The notes: a model not told the origin generated them from the sequence alone. A stretch of 64,000 nucleotides of DNA from Liolophura sinensis (GCF_032854445.1 NC_088304.1:20721704-20785703); one strand, 5' to 3'. Counted from the first letter of the stretch, positions 46,701-57,756 are shown. Numbers and translations are program-made.

Positions 46701-49700
46701 AGGGAACATTCCTTCTGACTCATCTCCTTAGCGGAAAAATTAAGTGCATCTTAACTCACCTTGGCAGGATTTCCCATCGTCTTTCAGGCTGTATCCTTCG
46801 TGACAGTAGCATCTGTAGGATCCATGAGTGTTCTCACAGCGTTGTTCACATCCATTGTTATCACTTAAAACACTCGTTCGTGTCTAAAAACGCAGATGCG
46901 GAAAGGCGAGTTAAGGGCAAATTTATTCGGTCGGAAAGGCAATAACGTCATGTTTGTTCGCTTTTCCTTCACTATCGTTTAAATGATTTCTTGATTGATC
47001 AGGATGGATTCAAATCTGAATATCAGTCATCATTCCGTCTGTCTGTTTTGAATTCGTTCGTTCCGTTCCCTGCTGTAAAGAGTTTTCCCTTTTCAAAATA
47101 TTCAAAACTTAGATTTTACAAATTGGGTAGATTTGTAATGAGATTTCTACAGGGATTTTATGGACTTTGAGGCCTATTGACTATTGGGAAAGTCATTCCG
47201 TTCCCCAGACAAACCGTTATTTGAGAAGAATCTAGATGTCAAACCAAACATGTATCTACCAGCCGTCAATCAAAACGGACCTTCCTGGTCACTAGTCGCT
47301 TGTAAAAAACCTACTAGATGTTTTCATGTAGCCGATTTTCAAAACCCAAAGCAGTCATTTCGTGTGCTTGGTTGTGTGTCGCATGACTCCAAAGCTTCAG
47401 CTAAAAAACATTCCCTCCATACTTTCTTTTTTCATTTAGACTTTCGTTTGCACTTCACACCTGGATCGTATGGGTATAGTTTAGACAAAATTACAGGTTT
47501 GGGTTACTGTGCTCTATTTCAGTTTAGATCACTGGGATCGAACGCGATGCGTAATTTTTAAAGTGTCTAATCGGATTACCGTCACACTTTGGTGGTTGAT
47601 ATCCCGAGGAACAGGAACAGACATCCGGTGACAGACACGTCCCGCCATTGGCACACGTCCCGGCCAATTCTTGGTGGCAAAGTGCTGAGAACGGAGGACA
47701 GACCCGTGCATTATTTGTTTATTTATTTGATCTGTGTTTTACGCCGTACTCAGAAATATTTCGCTTATACGACCGTGGCCAGCATGTCCGGTGGGAGGAA
47801 ACCGGACACAGCCTGGGGAAACCCACGACCGCCCACAGATTGCTGACAAATCTTCCCACGTGCGGCGGGAGAGGAAGCCATCATGCGTGAGCTGGATACG
47901 AATTCACAGCGAGATAAAAGTATTACGTCAACTGATAAATTCGGTTCTGTTTAACATTATGCTCAGTAATTTCAGTAATCTGGGGTAAACCACGGTCCTT
48001 TGGCAAGTTACGGATGAAATTTGCACGGAAGACAAGGCCTTTTCATCGACCGTAAAACTGAGGAAGCTGTTCTGTCTGCGTCGTCGACCGCTTTTTGCCC
48101 CCCCCCCCCCCCCCCACCACCACCACCACAAGTTCTTTACGAACAGTGAAATACGTTCAAACTGTTCAGCAGAAAACAGGCTTGCCAGTTGGGTAATATT
48201 CTTCCAAACTTTACACTTGCATAAATGTATTGATTAATAATTTTTTCTTTCCCTAATAGACTTTTGTTATCGATGTTTTAAATATCTTTCATTAAACATG
48301 CAATGGACGTTTTGAAAGAACACCCTTAGTTCACCTATAAAAGTATAGCAAAAGACAACATAACGGCAAAATGTCACCCAATAACAAGAGGAAACGGTTT
48401 TCAGTTAATCTAAAGTTGTAAAGATGCGTCTTAACTTTATGATGATGTTAACAAGATGCTGTCCTTGCCCCGTACTTACGCAAGTCGCAGTTGTCCCCCG
48501 TCTGTGATCCCCACCCTTCACAGCATCTGTAAGCGGCCCTGTACGCGTAATGTGTGTTTTTCCTGAAGTAAGAGAGAAAATATTGCCAACAGCCACAAAG
48601 AAACTTATCACGTAATTTATATGACAGCATATCGCTAGTACACACGACGAGATGCGGGTTCAAATTCGCATATATTCGCCCACACCCATTGTTGTTGTGG
48701 TTTCAGTGGCAGTAAGAGGCCGACAAGTGGCTCTTGATAGTTGACTGATTCACATGCATATTTGTTTAAGCTACATTCGAGATTTTCAGTTGAGAAGCAA
48801 CCAAGCGCTTGATCAAAAAGTTTTAAGCCGATATACTGGCACACGACAAGAAAACAACGAAGGACGGACGCAATGCCTACATGTGTAAAGGCGTCACTGG
48901 CGTAGTTCAGAAAAAAAAGATACCCAGTAGAAAGGGACATAACTCCTGCAAACACTTACCGATACCGATCGCATCTGCCCCAGCCCCAAGTGCCACACCC
49001 CGCTGTGTAGTGAGAAGAGCTGTAGTATGGATACTGGCTGCTGTAGGAGCAAACGTTTCTCCTGTAAACCAACAAAAGTAAACTATTTATTTCCTACCCC
49101 TTTCTGGATAACTCGTATGGAACAGCGTAATTTATGTATGTAAATCATTTGTATGAAGATAAGATGAACGTGTAAAATTAACCAAAATTATTAACTAAGA
49201 TGGCTACAATCATTAATTATTGTTTGGATATACCGTATACTTTAATATTGAATTTCTTTCCATGTTGGTACTGACTTCCATCTAGCTTATAATTCTTTTC
49301 CACCAACATTGAAATCCCTGCCCAGCACGTTTGAAATGATTTTAATTCGGTTTGAAATCCATGTCCACGCAGGTTAAAATTCATTTCCTCTCAGGTGAAA
49401 ACTCTGTAATCTTAGGCTGTTAGAGTCTAAAGGTCTGTAACACACGCACTCGTTTGCTGTTCAATGGACAGCATGTATTTAAGCAGAAAAATAAATCAAA
49501 ATAATGTCAAAATGAGATGAAAGAGTGTCAAAACTTGTTTGCAAATACGATCTTTTATATTTTTTCGACCTTTTTTCAGGAGAAAAGCGTAAATAAAAAT
49601 ATATTAGTACGGTGGGTATTTCGGATCACCTTTTTGCATTTATCGTCGTTGCAAGGGTGTGATGCCTGTTTGATAATTTTATTTGAATGTAAATGTGTTG

Positions 49701-52642
49701 TTTATACACAAACATATGCCCATGCACCATGCTTATATTTTTTTTATACGTGTGATGTTCTATCAAAAGGTGTCTTATGCAGCGATTCTCCACAGAAGGC
49801 AGCATTTAATAGTAGGAAAAACATTCAGTATGGTTGCTAGAGGCCAGTTCTCACCTTAGTGATCATTCATTTTCAACCTGTTTGAAAATTAATGTCATCT
49901 AGGGTGAAATGCAACTTCTGTAAAAGCCAATTTCAATTTGAGTGAAGTTATTTTCACCTATTAAAAATTAATTTCACTTTGATGAAGTTCAATTTTTAGT
50001 TATAATGTCACCATGCACCAAGGTGAAATTAAACTTTTACCTTATCGAAAATTGTTTTCAACCTGGGTCAAAATTATATCTCAGACCAGTGAGAAAGTTC
50101 AGTGTAATAAGTTCCAAAAGTAAATAACTGGCTCATGCGATTCACCTTAGATGGTCTGAATCAATTCAATGAGTTCAAAATAGAAAGAAAATAGAAAGAA
50201 AATGAAGAAAAATAAGAATTACATGTAGCCCTTGGGGTAGAGATCTCATAAAACTATACCTGAATCCGGATGTAAAGTCTTAAATTTATTTTCACTGAAA
50301 TCAGAGTGCATGCATCAGAGGTGTAAGTTCCATAGCAGGCCTTTGGTGTCACTGTGTTCACCACAAACCGGGAATGTAATGCTGGAACACCGGTTACACC
50401 GCTGTCATTCAGCATTATCAACATGCTTCATGCTTCAGAATAAATGAAAGGATGATTCTGGTTTAGGTCCATTTCGGCACTGTTGTATTCTTACTGAGGC
50501 TATTTCTCTAAAAAATATCAACGAACAAATATTACATGACATCTAATTATTTATATTTGATTGGCGTTTTACGCCGCGCTGTAGAATATTTCAATTATAC
50601 GACGACGATCAGCATTATGATAGGAGGAAACTGTGTGCAGTCCAGGGAAACCAACCACCATCCGGAAGTGGATGCCAGACATTCTCACGCACTGCAAGAG
50701 AGGAAGCCAGCTTGAGACGGTCTTCAACTTACAAATACCGCATTGATGAGGAGCTCCTGACAAAACATCTATTATATATTTGATATAGTCATGTTAAGTA
50801 TAGAAATTGGATGCTAAGAACTTAATTAAGAGCCACACAGTTTTTCTGCTCCACCATAACTTTGAAATACCTACTTTTGTGAACACTGCTGACTTCTTTA
50901 TCTATCCTTTACATTTGAGCAAACCATCAAGGTTGGCAACTGACACATGTGTAGCAGTGATGTCACTTCAGCTTGACACACATAGATTGCTATATTCAAT
51001 CATTCAAAATGCATCTTCATTTATTCATATGAATGCATTTAACAAACGTTTAAATGAACCATTTCAGATAAAAAAAAATATTACTGTGACGTCACTGATA
51101 CCGTCTGGGTCCCAACAGACCGCCACAGAATCCTATGTTTTAAATGCATTTTAGTCTACTAGAAACATTCTGAAAAAAAAATAAATCAAACAATTTTCCT
51201 GGACGGTGTTTACTGGCGTTTCATGTGATAAATACCGTATTTAATGTTTTCTTTCCCTTCAACATTTGCGACAGTGTCATCGACAAGGGTGTAACCCACC
51301 TATAGTTCCGTAGCAGTGCCATAAGGTGAACATAGCCACCTTGTAACACCGTGACAGAGCCTTCGAGGTGGAAGAAACCAACTTTCAACACTGTAACATA
51401 GACATCAATACTCTTTTCTTAAGGCATTGTGACTCTTGCATTAAGGCGGTTGTAAGTAATTATCAACTCAGATAGAATGTTTCAGAGGACGATGATAAGG
51501 TATGAGATAGCATGACGTCACATTGTTTTGGCTACCCTTACATTCACATAAAATGGTATTTTTTTTCTTAGCGTTGGTATTAAAAGAATAATGTAGTTGT
51601 GCGTATTAAGATACTATTTGAACATTTAAGACGAACCTAACAAATTACTGAAATGTATTATTTATATATTTGATTGGTGTTTTACGTCGCACTCAAGAAC
51701 ATTTCACTTATACGACGGCAACCGGCAGAGCGCGGGGGAAACCCACGACCCTGCGCAGGTAATTGTAAGCCCTTCCCACGTACGGAAGAAGAGGAAGCCA
51801 GCATGAGATGGTCTTGAACTCACAGCAACCGCAATAGTGAGGGGCTTCTGGGTTATTACGCCGAGATAGCGCTCTAAACAAGTGAGCTACTGAAATGCAG
51901 CCGGCTGTCATAAGTTTAGATGGGTCGTAAAATTCACCCATGACTCAATATATTGCACTTTATAATTTATACATTAGTGAAATGCCAGTAGTTCCGTCAC
52001 TGATAGAATGATATCTTCACTAGTTAGATATCAGTTATGTTATTATATTTTGCTATTACACTGCTGGAGACCTTGACCCATGGTGGACCGCATCACAAGG
52101 CACTTCCGCGCAATATATAGTCCGCCAAAAAAGAGGTAGAAATGTGCTTAATTTACGTAAATACCTATATTGCATTGGCATAAAGCACCTTCGTAGAATT
52201 TATATTTACTTACAGCCAGCGTTTAAAACTGTAAGAAGGTTTGGTGAGCGCGGATGTGAACGAAATTGCACGGATACAACAGATAAACTGATACGCATTT
52301 ATATACATATAGTGAAAATGTCAGGATATAAATAATCAGCTGATTTGCATCTCGTGGATTATCATTTCCACCTTTCCCTCGAATAATATTGATGGTATTC
52401 AACCTTCATTATGCAAATATCCTGTATAGTATTATTATTTCGTGAAAAAGCTTACTAAGGCAATACAAGGTACACTGAGATTATGTGTAAGCTCATGGCT
52501 TAGAACAGGAAATATTTGATATCTGAGCTTTCAGATTACGCATATATAATATTAAAAGTACAATGTAGAGACATTACCCGCCAATCGCCAATCCCTCGTC
52601 CGTTGGAAGTCCAAGAATAAATACAAAAAATAATTTCAACAT
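32947..52642 (-). CDS. Large EMI/EGF/Ig/FnIII single-pass membrane protein, 16 coding exons
   Basis: Minus-strand gene of about 19.7 kb. Exons, 5' to 3', run from 52642 down to 32947 and are listed singly. Every intron is GT/AG and every splice phase agrees. Domain order: signal peptide; EMI domain ending in RCCEGW; two pairs of a short EGF and a calcium-binding EGF; a Cys-rich link; an EGF with a long inserted loop; a Thr-rich stalk; a long unique ectodomain with coiled-coil and Ala-rich helical repeats and two or three basic cleavage-like sites (NRRKRD, GRRKREV, RYRREA); two Ig domains; a Cys-rich link; FnIII; a transmembrane helix; and a 45-residue tail. Corrected for six surplus bases, the exons sum to 7467 nt (2488 residues plus stop). 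I do not recognise an orthologue by name. A cell-surface adhesion or recognition role follows from domain content only. Confidence 0.85.
33449..33749 (-). CDS. Receptor exon 15: FnIII end and membrane-proximal part
   Basis: Continues [19 protein letters not shown], then [14 protein letters not shown] to YHVKG. Acceptor ATATACAG, donor GTTACA, phase 0 in and 1 out. Confidence 0.75.
34305..34435 (-). CDS. Receptor exon 14: FnIII, first half
   Basis: [20 protein letters not shown] and MTVTWQSPV, then GKYYE: the A to C strands of an FnIII domain with its Trp. Acceptor TTTACAG. The donor GTTGCT is weak but gives the correct phase and the FnIII F strand across the junction. Confidence 0.75.
34725..34786. 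repeat. (TA)n microsatellite
   Basis: About 31 TA units inside intron 13 of the receptor gene. Confidence 0.98.
35126..38926 (-). CDS. Receptor exon 13: 3.8-kb exon with novel ectodomain and two Ig domains
   Basis: Begins [20 protein letters not shown]. It includes a beta-rich region, a heptad-like helix (37560-37800, [19 protein letters not shown] and on), a Cys-rich knot ([25 protein letters not shown]), Ala-rich helices (37380-37170, [15 protein letters not shown]), GRRKREV and RYRREA cleavage-like sites (about 36910 and 36855), N-glycosylation sites, Ig 1 (SISCGAKG to TCVAGN), Ig 2 ([10 protein letters not shown] to GIYTCMG) and a Cys link to IIC. Three surplus bases (35917-35919, about 35735-35750, about 35160-35185) break the frame. 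Donor GTAAGA. Confidence 0.87.
39148..39345 (-). repeat. MetaSINE-like copy in intron 12
   Basis: Reverse-orientation tail, core GGTGGCCAGCACTA and partial head; diverged. Confidence 0.8.
39483..39651 (-). CDS. Receptor exon 12
   Basis: [20 protein letters not shown] through FGYGSIGG, beta-rich. Donor GTAAGA, acceptor TATTTCAG, phase 0 in and 1 out. Confidence 0.8.
39973..40099 (-). CDS. Receptor exon 11
   Basis: [20 protein letters not shown] through FNVPDMRQ. Donor CAG|GTAAGG, acceptor TTTTCCAG, phase 2 in and 0 out. No named domain. Confidence 0.8.
40728..40940 (-). repeat. MetaSINE-like copy in intron 10
   Basis: Core CCCGCATTATGGTGGGTAAA and body GAACTCACAGCGACCGCATT present; the end of the head is lost. 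Confidence 0.85.
41307..43168 (-). CDS. Receptor exon 10: EGF with long loop, Thr-rich stalk, novel region
   Basis: 1.86 kb. Starts [13 protein letters not shown] and closes the EGF with [14 protein letters not shown] only after an acidic loop of about 80 residues. Next comes a Thr/Val/Ser-rich stalk (about 42870-42600), then a region of unknown fold with NRRKRD, a furin-like site, near 41945. One surplus T in the T8 run at 42346-42353 (A8 on the coding strand) splits the frame. Confidence 0.85.
43470..43605 (-). repeat. MetaSINE-like 3' part in intron 9
   Basis: TTTTACGCCGTACTCAAGCA, then a decayed core; head missing. Confidence 0.75.
43845..43974 (-). CDS. Receptor exon 9: Cys-rich link
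   Basis: [19 protein letters not shown], then [11 protein letters not shown] and SDSRQC. Acceptor TTTTAG, donor GTAAGT, phase 1 out. It resembles no named module. Confidence 0.75.
44284..44318 (-). CDS. Receptor exon 8: 35-bp micro-exon
   Basis: Encodes [11 protein letters not shown] between acceptor CGTTTAG and donor GTAATT. It is the only way to join exon 7 (phase 1) to exon 9 (phase 0) in frame. Confidence 0.65.
44319..45398. other. Intron 7 of the receptor gene
   Basis: About 1.08 kb, AT-rich. I see no repeat or ORF worth naming. Confidence 0.4.
45399..45522 (-). CDS. Receptor exon 7: calcium-binding EGF 2
   Basis: [12 protein letters not shown] opens the module and [15 protein letters not shown] closes it. 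As in exon 5 there is one surplus base (in the AAA at 45470-45472), and the length is again 124 where 123 is needed. Confidence 0.85.
45988..46092 (-). CDS. Receptor exon 6: EGF module 2
   Basis: 105-bp phase 1-1 exon: [16 protein letters not shown] and [16 protein letters not shown]. Close paralogue of exon 4. Confidence 0.88.
46760..46883 (-). CDS. Receptor exon 5: calcium-binding EGF 1
   Basis: Encodes DTNEC, then [17 protein letters not shown] and SCQ, the EGF-CA pattern. It is 124 bp, where 123 is needed. One surplus base in the TTAAAA stretch at 46865-46870 shifts the frame between the first and second Cys. Confidence 0.85.
47580..47684 (-). CDS. Receptor exon 4: EGF module 1
   Basis: 105-bp symmetrical phase 1-1 exon with six Cys ([32 protein letters not shown]). 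Same length and pattern as exon 6, so the two arose by duplication. Confidence 0.88.
47712..47912 (-). repeat. MetaSINE-like copy in intron 3
   Basis: Tail, core (GTGGCCAGCATGTCCGG) and most of the body; head truncated. Confidence 0.85.
48098..48130. repeat. Poly-C run followed by (CAC)n
   Basis: Eighteen C (48098-48115) and then CAC repeats in intron 3. A mutable tract whose length in an assembly is unreliable. Confidence 0.9.
48480..48562 (-). CDS. Receptor exon 3: EMI domain, second half
   Basis: Encodes [21 protein letters not shown], the YRCC-GW signature closing an EMI domain. Acceptor CTTCAG, donor GTAAGT, phase 1 out. Confidence 0.85.
48960..49061 (-). CDS. Receptor exon 2: EMI domain, first half
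   Basis: Starts with RNVCSYSS and contains [13 protein letters not shown], the Cys/Trp pattern of an EMI domain. Acceptor TTTACAG, donor GTAAGT. Phase 2 in and out. Confidence 0.85.
49270..50110. repeat. Field of degenerate short repeats
   Basis: Elements like TTGAAAT-CAT-TCCA and AGTGAAATTAATTTCAC recur every 25-35 bp at 49270-49400 and 49870-50110, many of them half-palindromic around TTTCACC/GGTGAAA. Confidence 0.5.
50548..50762 (-). repeat. MetaSINE-like copy in intron 1
   Basis: TTTGATTGGCGTTTTACGCC tail, core with CAGCATTATGATAGGAGGAA; head partial. Confidence 0.85.
51662..51898 (-). repeat. MetaSINE-like copy in intron 1, near full length
   Basis: Tail GATTGGTGTTTTACGTCGCA. The core is shortened by about 30 bp, then the full head to GTGAGCTACTGAAA. 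Confidence 0.85.
52578..52642 (-). CDS. Receptor exon 1: signal peptide
   Basis: ATG 52642 starts [17 protein letters not shown], a short hydrophobic signal peptide. The donor is GTAATG at 52577. It ends in phase 2, which matches the EMI exon 3.5 kb away. Confidence 0.75.
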
Positions 52643-53439
52643 GTTTCGGGAATCCTTGTGGCAAATATTTGTTCAGGTGTATTATGCTGGTTAGCTGTCT
52701 AAAATTGTAAGTTTAACCATGACAACATATTTCAATTACGAAACCACTACGTGCTTACTCTTTTCATGGCCATTTTGTTTGTACACAATTCTAAAACATA
52801 CCAATTTTTTTGTCTTTCTGGCTGTATGCCAAAGGAGTGCAGAACTGAGATCACTTTTAATTGTCAATACTGAAGCCTGACTTCCTCATTTGTCTTCGTT
52901 GGAATGGACAAGACGAAAAACAACTGATCAATATTTCAAATAAATTCATTGTTTTACTGACAAGGCGTTTGACGTCAGAAATTTGTTTGTTGTGCTGGAC
53001 TAAATTACTTTTGTTTTCAGTGCTTCGCTTTTTTCAGCCACATACAATCAATATTCACGTTTCTCTGAGACGGAAACACACAGCGGCCTTCTTAAAGTTT
53101 TATAAGAGCCATTCCACTGTCACCACCAAGTACATGCCATCTTTGAAAACGTATTTGAATAAATAAGTGAATGATTTTGGCTTGACGCCACATCGGCAAT
53201 GGTTCAGCCCTATCGTAGCGAGAACAAGTTGAAAACACGAGACGGGTGATTGGTTTTCAATTTTAATTAAAATTTATATTTTATGATATAGGCCAATGAC
53301 CCTCAAGTATATTATGATAGCATCGCCACCGATGCTGTCAAGCAAATCATATAAAGATGTCACCGTAAATAGTCTTTGCAGTACATGAGCAAAGTCTACA
53401 CAGCCAACCAAGACATGCTTGATGCCTTAGTGAGCCCAA

Positions 53440-55140
53440 TATGACACCTCGTCAAAAATACTTTGGTCTCACATACCATGTGTATACGAATTTTAACCAA
53501 TGACAGGGTGAATTATGCACCTGTAAATCCCATTCACCCTGCCAAAGGCGACGAATATATCTCAAAATATTTGACCTATACTCTGTATAAGGTATTTTTA
53601 TTTTCGATATACATATATTCAGGACAGATTCAGATTCTTTGTCTACAACTGTATTCCCATGGATACCAACATGACTCGGTATCCAACAAAAATAATACCT
53701 TTTCCCTCTTCAAATTCGTTTTCTTTGCAAGGCTAAAATTTCAAGAATTAATGGGTTTTTAAATTTATGATTCCGTTTTCTAAAAGGCAGGGGAGCGAGT
53801 CACTACATATTACTGCCTTCTGAGCACACCCAGAAGAAACATATAATAAGGCGAGGAGCATAGCCCTGGCCTCGGCAGAGAAGATTGAAGAAGAAGATAG
53901 AAAACTAAGAGAAGTGGCTCGCTGGTCCAACAGTACCGCGGCCGCAACCCTTCCCCGATCCTTTGGACCCATCAATACATATAAATTTATAATCCGTAAA
54001 ATAGCATTAATTTTAGCAAAAGCTTGGTGGATTATAAAAGGATTGTATCTGATTTTTTATGTTTACGTAGATCAAATATTAATTTGGGTTGCGGAGGTAG
54101 CCATGGAGGAAACTCCGGAAGAGACACGAGAGCTATTTCCTCTAGCTTGATGTTGGCTTCCACAATATGGTCGTGTATACGAAGACCGAGCGAGGGATCT
54201 TACTGTGACTTTTGTTAAATTTATCTACATATGATGGATTGAAAACACAGTCCTATGCAGGGTTTGTTGAATGAGTTTTAAGGTTTGTAGCATACTGAAG
54301 ACCGAGTTTGATAGGTCTGTTGTATAAACTCCCTACTGCTGAGGCTATGGAAGCACCAAGGCTGAGCCTCAAACCTTGGTGATGGACAGGATCCAACATT
54401 TTTATATACGACCTCCTAGCTGAACCGTAAATGATGAACCCATATTCCAATTTAGACCTCATCAGAGAACGATATAACTTTAATAAAATAAATTGGTCAG
54501 CACGACCTTTATATTTTAAATGAGGTATAAAGCACAACTTAACGTCAAATATTATACCTAAAATTTAGTTTGTCGAACAATCTTTACAGGTTCACCACAA
54601 AATTTAAGATGGGGTCTAAATTACACAAATGCGTACCGACGGTTTCAGATGTTAAAAATCTAGACCCGTTTTCAGTTGCTCATTTTTTGCCCATGCCCAG
54701 TCGAGACAAATCAGCAGCTGACGTTTGATGATATTCATATTTTTAGCGCGGTAACATATTAGGAAATCATCAACATATAAAGAACCCTCTGTGCCAGATG
54801 TCAAAGTTCTGGCTAAGTTGTTTTCTCGTTTTTTAATGCTTCACAGAGTTGGTGATAGTATACTGCCCCGAGGTTCATTTCCTGCTCATTAAAGTCAGAA
54901 AAAGGACCACACTCTTTAATGTCAGAAGACAGTTATTGCAAATGACCGTCACCATCCGAAGATTAACATGTTTGTTATTGTTCTCCAAATTTGGAATAAC
55001 GCTACGAATTAAGTATTTCCATTTCTTCAATCTGCCTTTGACATCCTCTGCTACCCACCGGACTTTAGTAACCAGCCAGACTTATGGGAAGATGTGGTAG
55101 TAAAGTGTTTCTGAGCTTTAGTTAAAATCGGGTAACCCTG
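53440..55140 (-). mobile_element. Non-LTR retrotransposon fragment (RT and RNase H)
   Basis: Minus-strand frames in order: an RT block ending in the YVDDF catalytic box (about 54755), the RT thumb (LLKLYRSLMRSKLEYG, 54480-54430), then RNase H with SSIFSAEARAMLLALLY and VICSDSLPCL (53900-53790) and its last block PSHV-like region to about 53500. A Jockey/I-type element with RNase H is implied. Frames are broken and the endonuclease part is missing. Confidence 0.75.
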
Positions 55141-55774
55141 TTTTCAAACCACAATCTCGCAATTAAAGGGAAAGTCTTTTAATTTTAAACAGTAAGTGTT
55201 TTACTTTAAAACGCTAAAAGTATTTTGATTTAATCCCCACCTTAAGACAATTTCAGTGTTTAGGAGCAGACAGTTAGGTGTGTGCGTTGGACTGTCCGCT
55301 TTAGATTGGTCAATTGTAAACGCTGTTGAGAAATATCCACCAATTTAATAATCTGAGCCAACTTATTGAAATTTAATGCAGTTTTGTGGCGTTTCATGAA
55401 CACATGTTGCGATGTTGGCCACTGAAATGTCCGATACACAAGATATTTCTCTGTAGTCTTTGACAGATAATATGCATAAAATTATTATAATTATAAAGCT
55501 TATTATGAAATATAAAATAGTCCTAAAACATGAATATCCTCTGAAAAAGTATGTTCTTCGTTTTATAGCATCTTTTCATGCATTTTGAAAGGGGAAAATG
55601 AACATGGATCACCTACATCAAGTTGCAACTTGGCTGTGACGACATATTAGGCCTGTCATAGCATGATAAAGGACGTTATCAATGTATTTGTTTGAGTTTC
55701 ATAATCCCGTTGTAAGAGAACCGCAAAGCCGTTTACTAACATGCACATTCTTGAATTTGTATTAGATACGCGAG

Positions 55775-55868
55775 AAGGTCTGACAGCAACTTGTGGATGG
55801 TCGAAGGGTTTCCCTCGGGTTCTGCACTGTTTCCTCCAACCATAGTTCTGGCCTCACCATTCAAGTAA
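55775..55868 (+). repeat. MetaSINE-like fragment
   Basis: GGTCTGACAGCAACTTGTGGATGG through TCCTCCAACCATAG; degraded. Confidence 0.65.
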
Positions 55869-56098
55869 GTAAATAAAATAACCTGTATTAGTGAAAGTTA
55901 GAAAAACAAAAATCATTTTGTGAACATGTATATAGCTCATATTGCATGTACTACGAAATTTGGTTTAGTTTCCACATTACACTCGTGAACAAAAAATTGG
56001 ACCACCCGATTTATCAATTTAGTAACCTGGACCACAAACCATCCAGATCTTGTTTAAATCGCTTGCTTGGTAAAAATCATTTATCTGGTGTGTATGGC

Positions 56099-56117
56099 GG
56101 GGGGGGGGGGGGGGGGG
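56099..56117. repeat. Poly-G run
   Basis: About 19 G. Its length is likely unstable and poorly assembled. Confidence 0.9.
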
Positions 56118-56741
56118 CACTGCAGAATCCAGCAAGCTATGAACCCCATACAGCTTATTTAAGCTCCATCAGAGTGTGTCAATAGTACAATTGCGTCATT
56201 ATAACAGGATGCAGATATGGATCAATGCATTTTAACCCGGGCATAGATGTGTCTCAAAATCCCATTACCAGTGTCAGAATGACTAGCTCTCCACAGAAGT
56301 TTTTAATGGGCTTGGATATATATCAGACATATTAACATCCAATGCTAAAGGGAAGGCGCGTCTAGGGTTTTGTGTTGAGATTACAACAGATCTCAGTTAC
56401 ACTCAAGGCAATGCCTAGGAGACTAATAAACTGTACCTGTAGTTTGTATGTGTTCGTGTAGGGGGAAGTCTCTTTATACGCGTTTACTTGTTTTGCTGTT
56501 TTAACGACATGCACTCTGGTTTCTCCCTGGCATTATCCTGACTGACATGAAACATGTGAAAATGGCATGAGTTTATGACACAAACATATAAATAAATCAA
56601 TAAATAATATCAATTTTTCATCTGAAGAATTTCATGAAGACAAAAGCAAGCAGAAAAGCTTCGTGATAGTTAGCCATCTGCTCGTATTAATAAGAGATTC
56701 TGTGACCTGGAGAACACATAGGAGAATGGATACCTTTCTTG

Positions 56742-56975
56742 TTGTTTTTCCACAAATGCTCTCACTGTGAGTTCAAGTCCAGCTGGCAGAAAGAAGAAGA
56801 TCGTCGTGGTTCTGACCGGTTTCTTCTCATCATAATGTTTTCTACCGTCGTGTACGTGATTTCGGGGTAAAGCACAAATCAAATACAAGATAAATTACCA
56901 TTTCGTTCTCTTCTTACCAAAGTGCTGGATGTCGTCGTATAAGTCATATATTCTTAAGTATGGGCGTTAAAATAC
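56742..56975 (+). repeat. Two degraded MetaSINE-like pieces
   Basis: One from CTGTGAGTTCAAGTCCAGCT to about 56890, and another 3' piece at 56917-56975 with GTCGTCGTATAAG. Confidence 0.55.
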
Positions 56976-57756
56976 AAATTCTGGTTTTGCTGCCTGTACG
57001 TTTGAACCTAGCCACCACAATATGTGCTAAATGTACAATGCGCTTCTGCAAGCAGGACACATCTTTAACTATGATGTACTGGCATATATCTTCATATTGG
57101 AAATAATTCTTATCTTGACAAGTTTTATCTTTCGATGCTAACAGTATATTTTAGTACTTTCCCCCCACAAATGTTTATAATTTACACAATATTTGTCATT
57201 TCATTGCGGATTGGCAGCGGCGATCTGCAGCTTGCAGTTATCAATGTTCAACACATTCATTTCCATACGTCGTAAAACCTTCAAAGATTTTCTTTTTACT
57301 TGCGTGTTTACTTTTTTCCAGATGTGTTTTCCCGTTGTTTCTACACGCGTCTCAGACAGAAATTGAGAGAGATCTCAGTGCAGACAAGTAACAGGTGGTT
57401 TATCCTATCTTTTTTATCTCAACGAGGAAATATTGGTTTTCTCGGAATAATCATACGGCTTTGATGAGATGCATTTTGTCACAATCGAAACCAGCCCTAG
57501 CCGACTGGCCTTAATACGACTTTCACTTTGATGTGTTTTATCGGCATCAGTAAACTATCACGCACACAACCAAAAACAGCTGTTAAAGAATTTGATAAAT
57601 ATAAATCCAAAAAGATATAGCACATATTATGTACTAGGTACTCGAGTGAAGTTGCGTATTAAGAAGACACTCCTTGCAAGCTGCAGACCAAGGTAACAGT
57701 TTTCAACCATTAGCAATGGCGGGGTAAGAACAACTACGGTAAGGACAAGCGCCTGC

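Larger units (their letters stand above)
49062..52577. other. Intron 1 of the receptor gene
   Basis: 3.5 kb between the signal-peptide and EMI exons. It holds two SINE copies and a diffuse field of short TTTGAAATT/TTTCACC repeats; the rest shows nothing. Confidence 0.5.

Noticed and set aside
35160-46870. Programmed frameshifting in the receptor gene
   Set aside because: Six sites with no slippery-site and pseudoknot pattern, some inside conserved Cys modules. Surplus bases in an error-prone assembly explain them better.
50807-51154. 115-residue plus-strand ORF in intron 1
   Set aside because: Antisense to the receptor gene, no domain, composition of random DNA.
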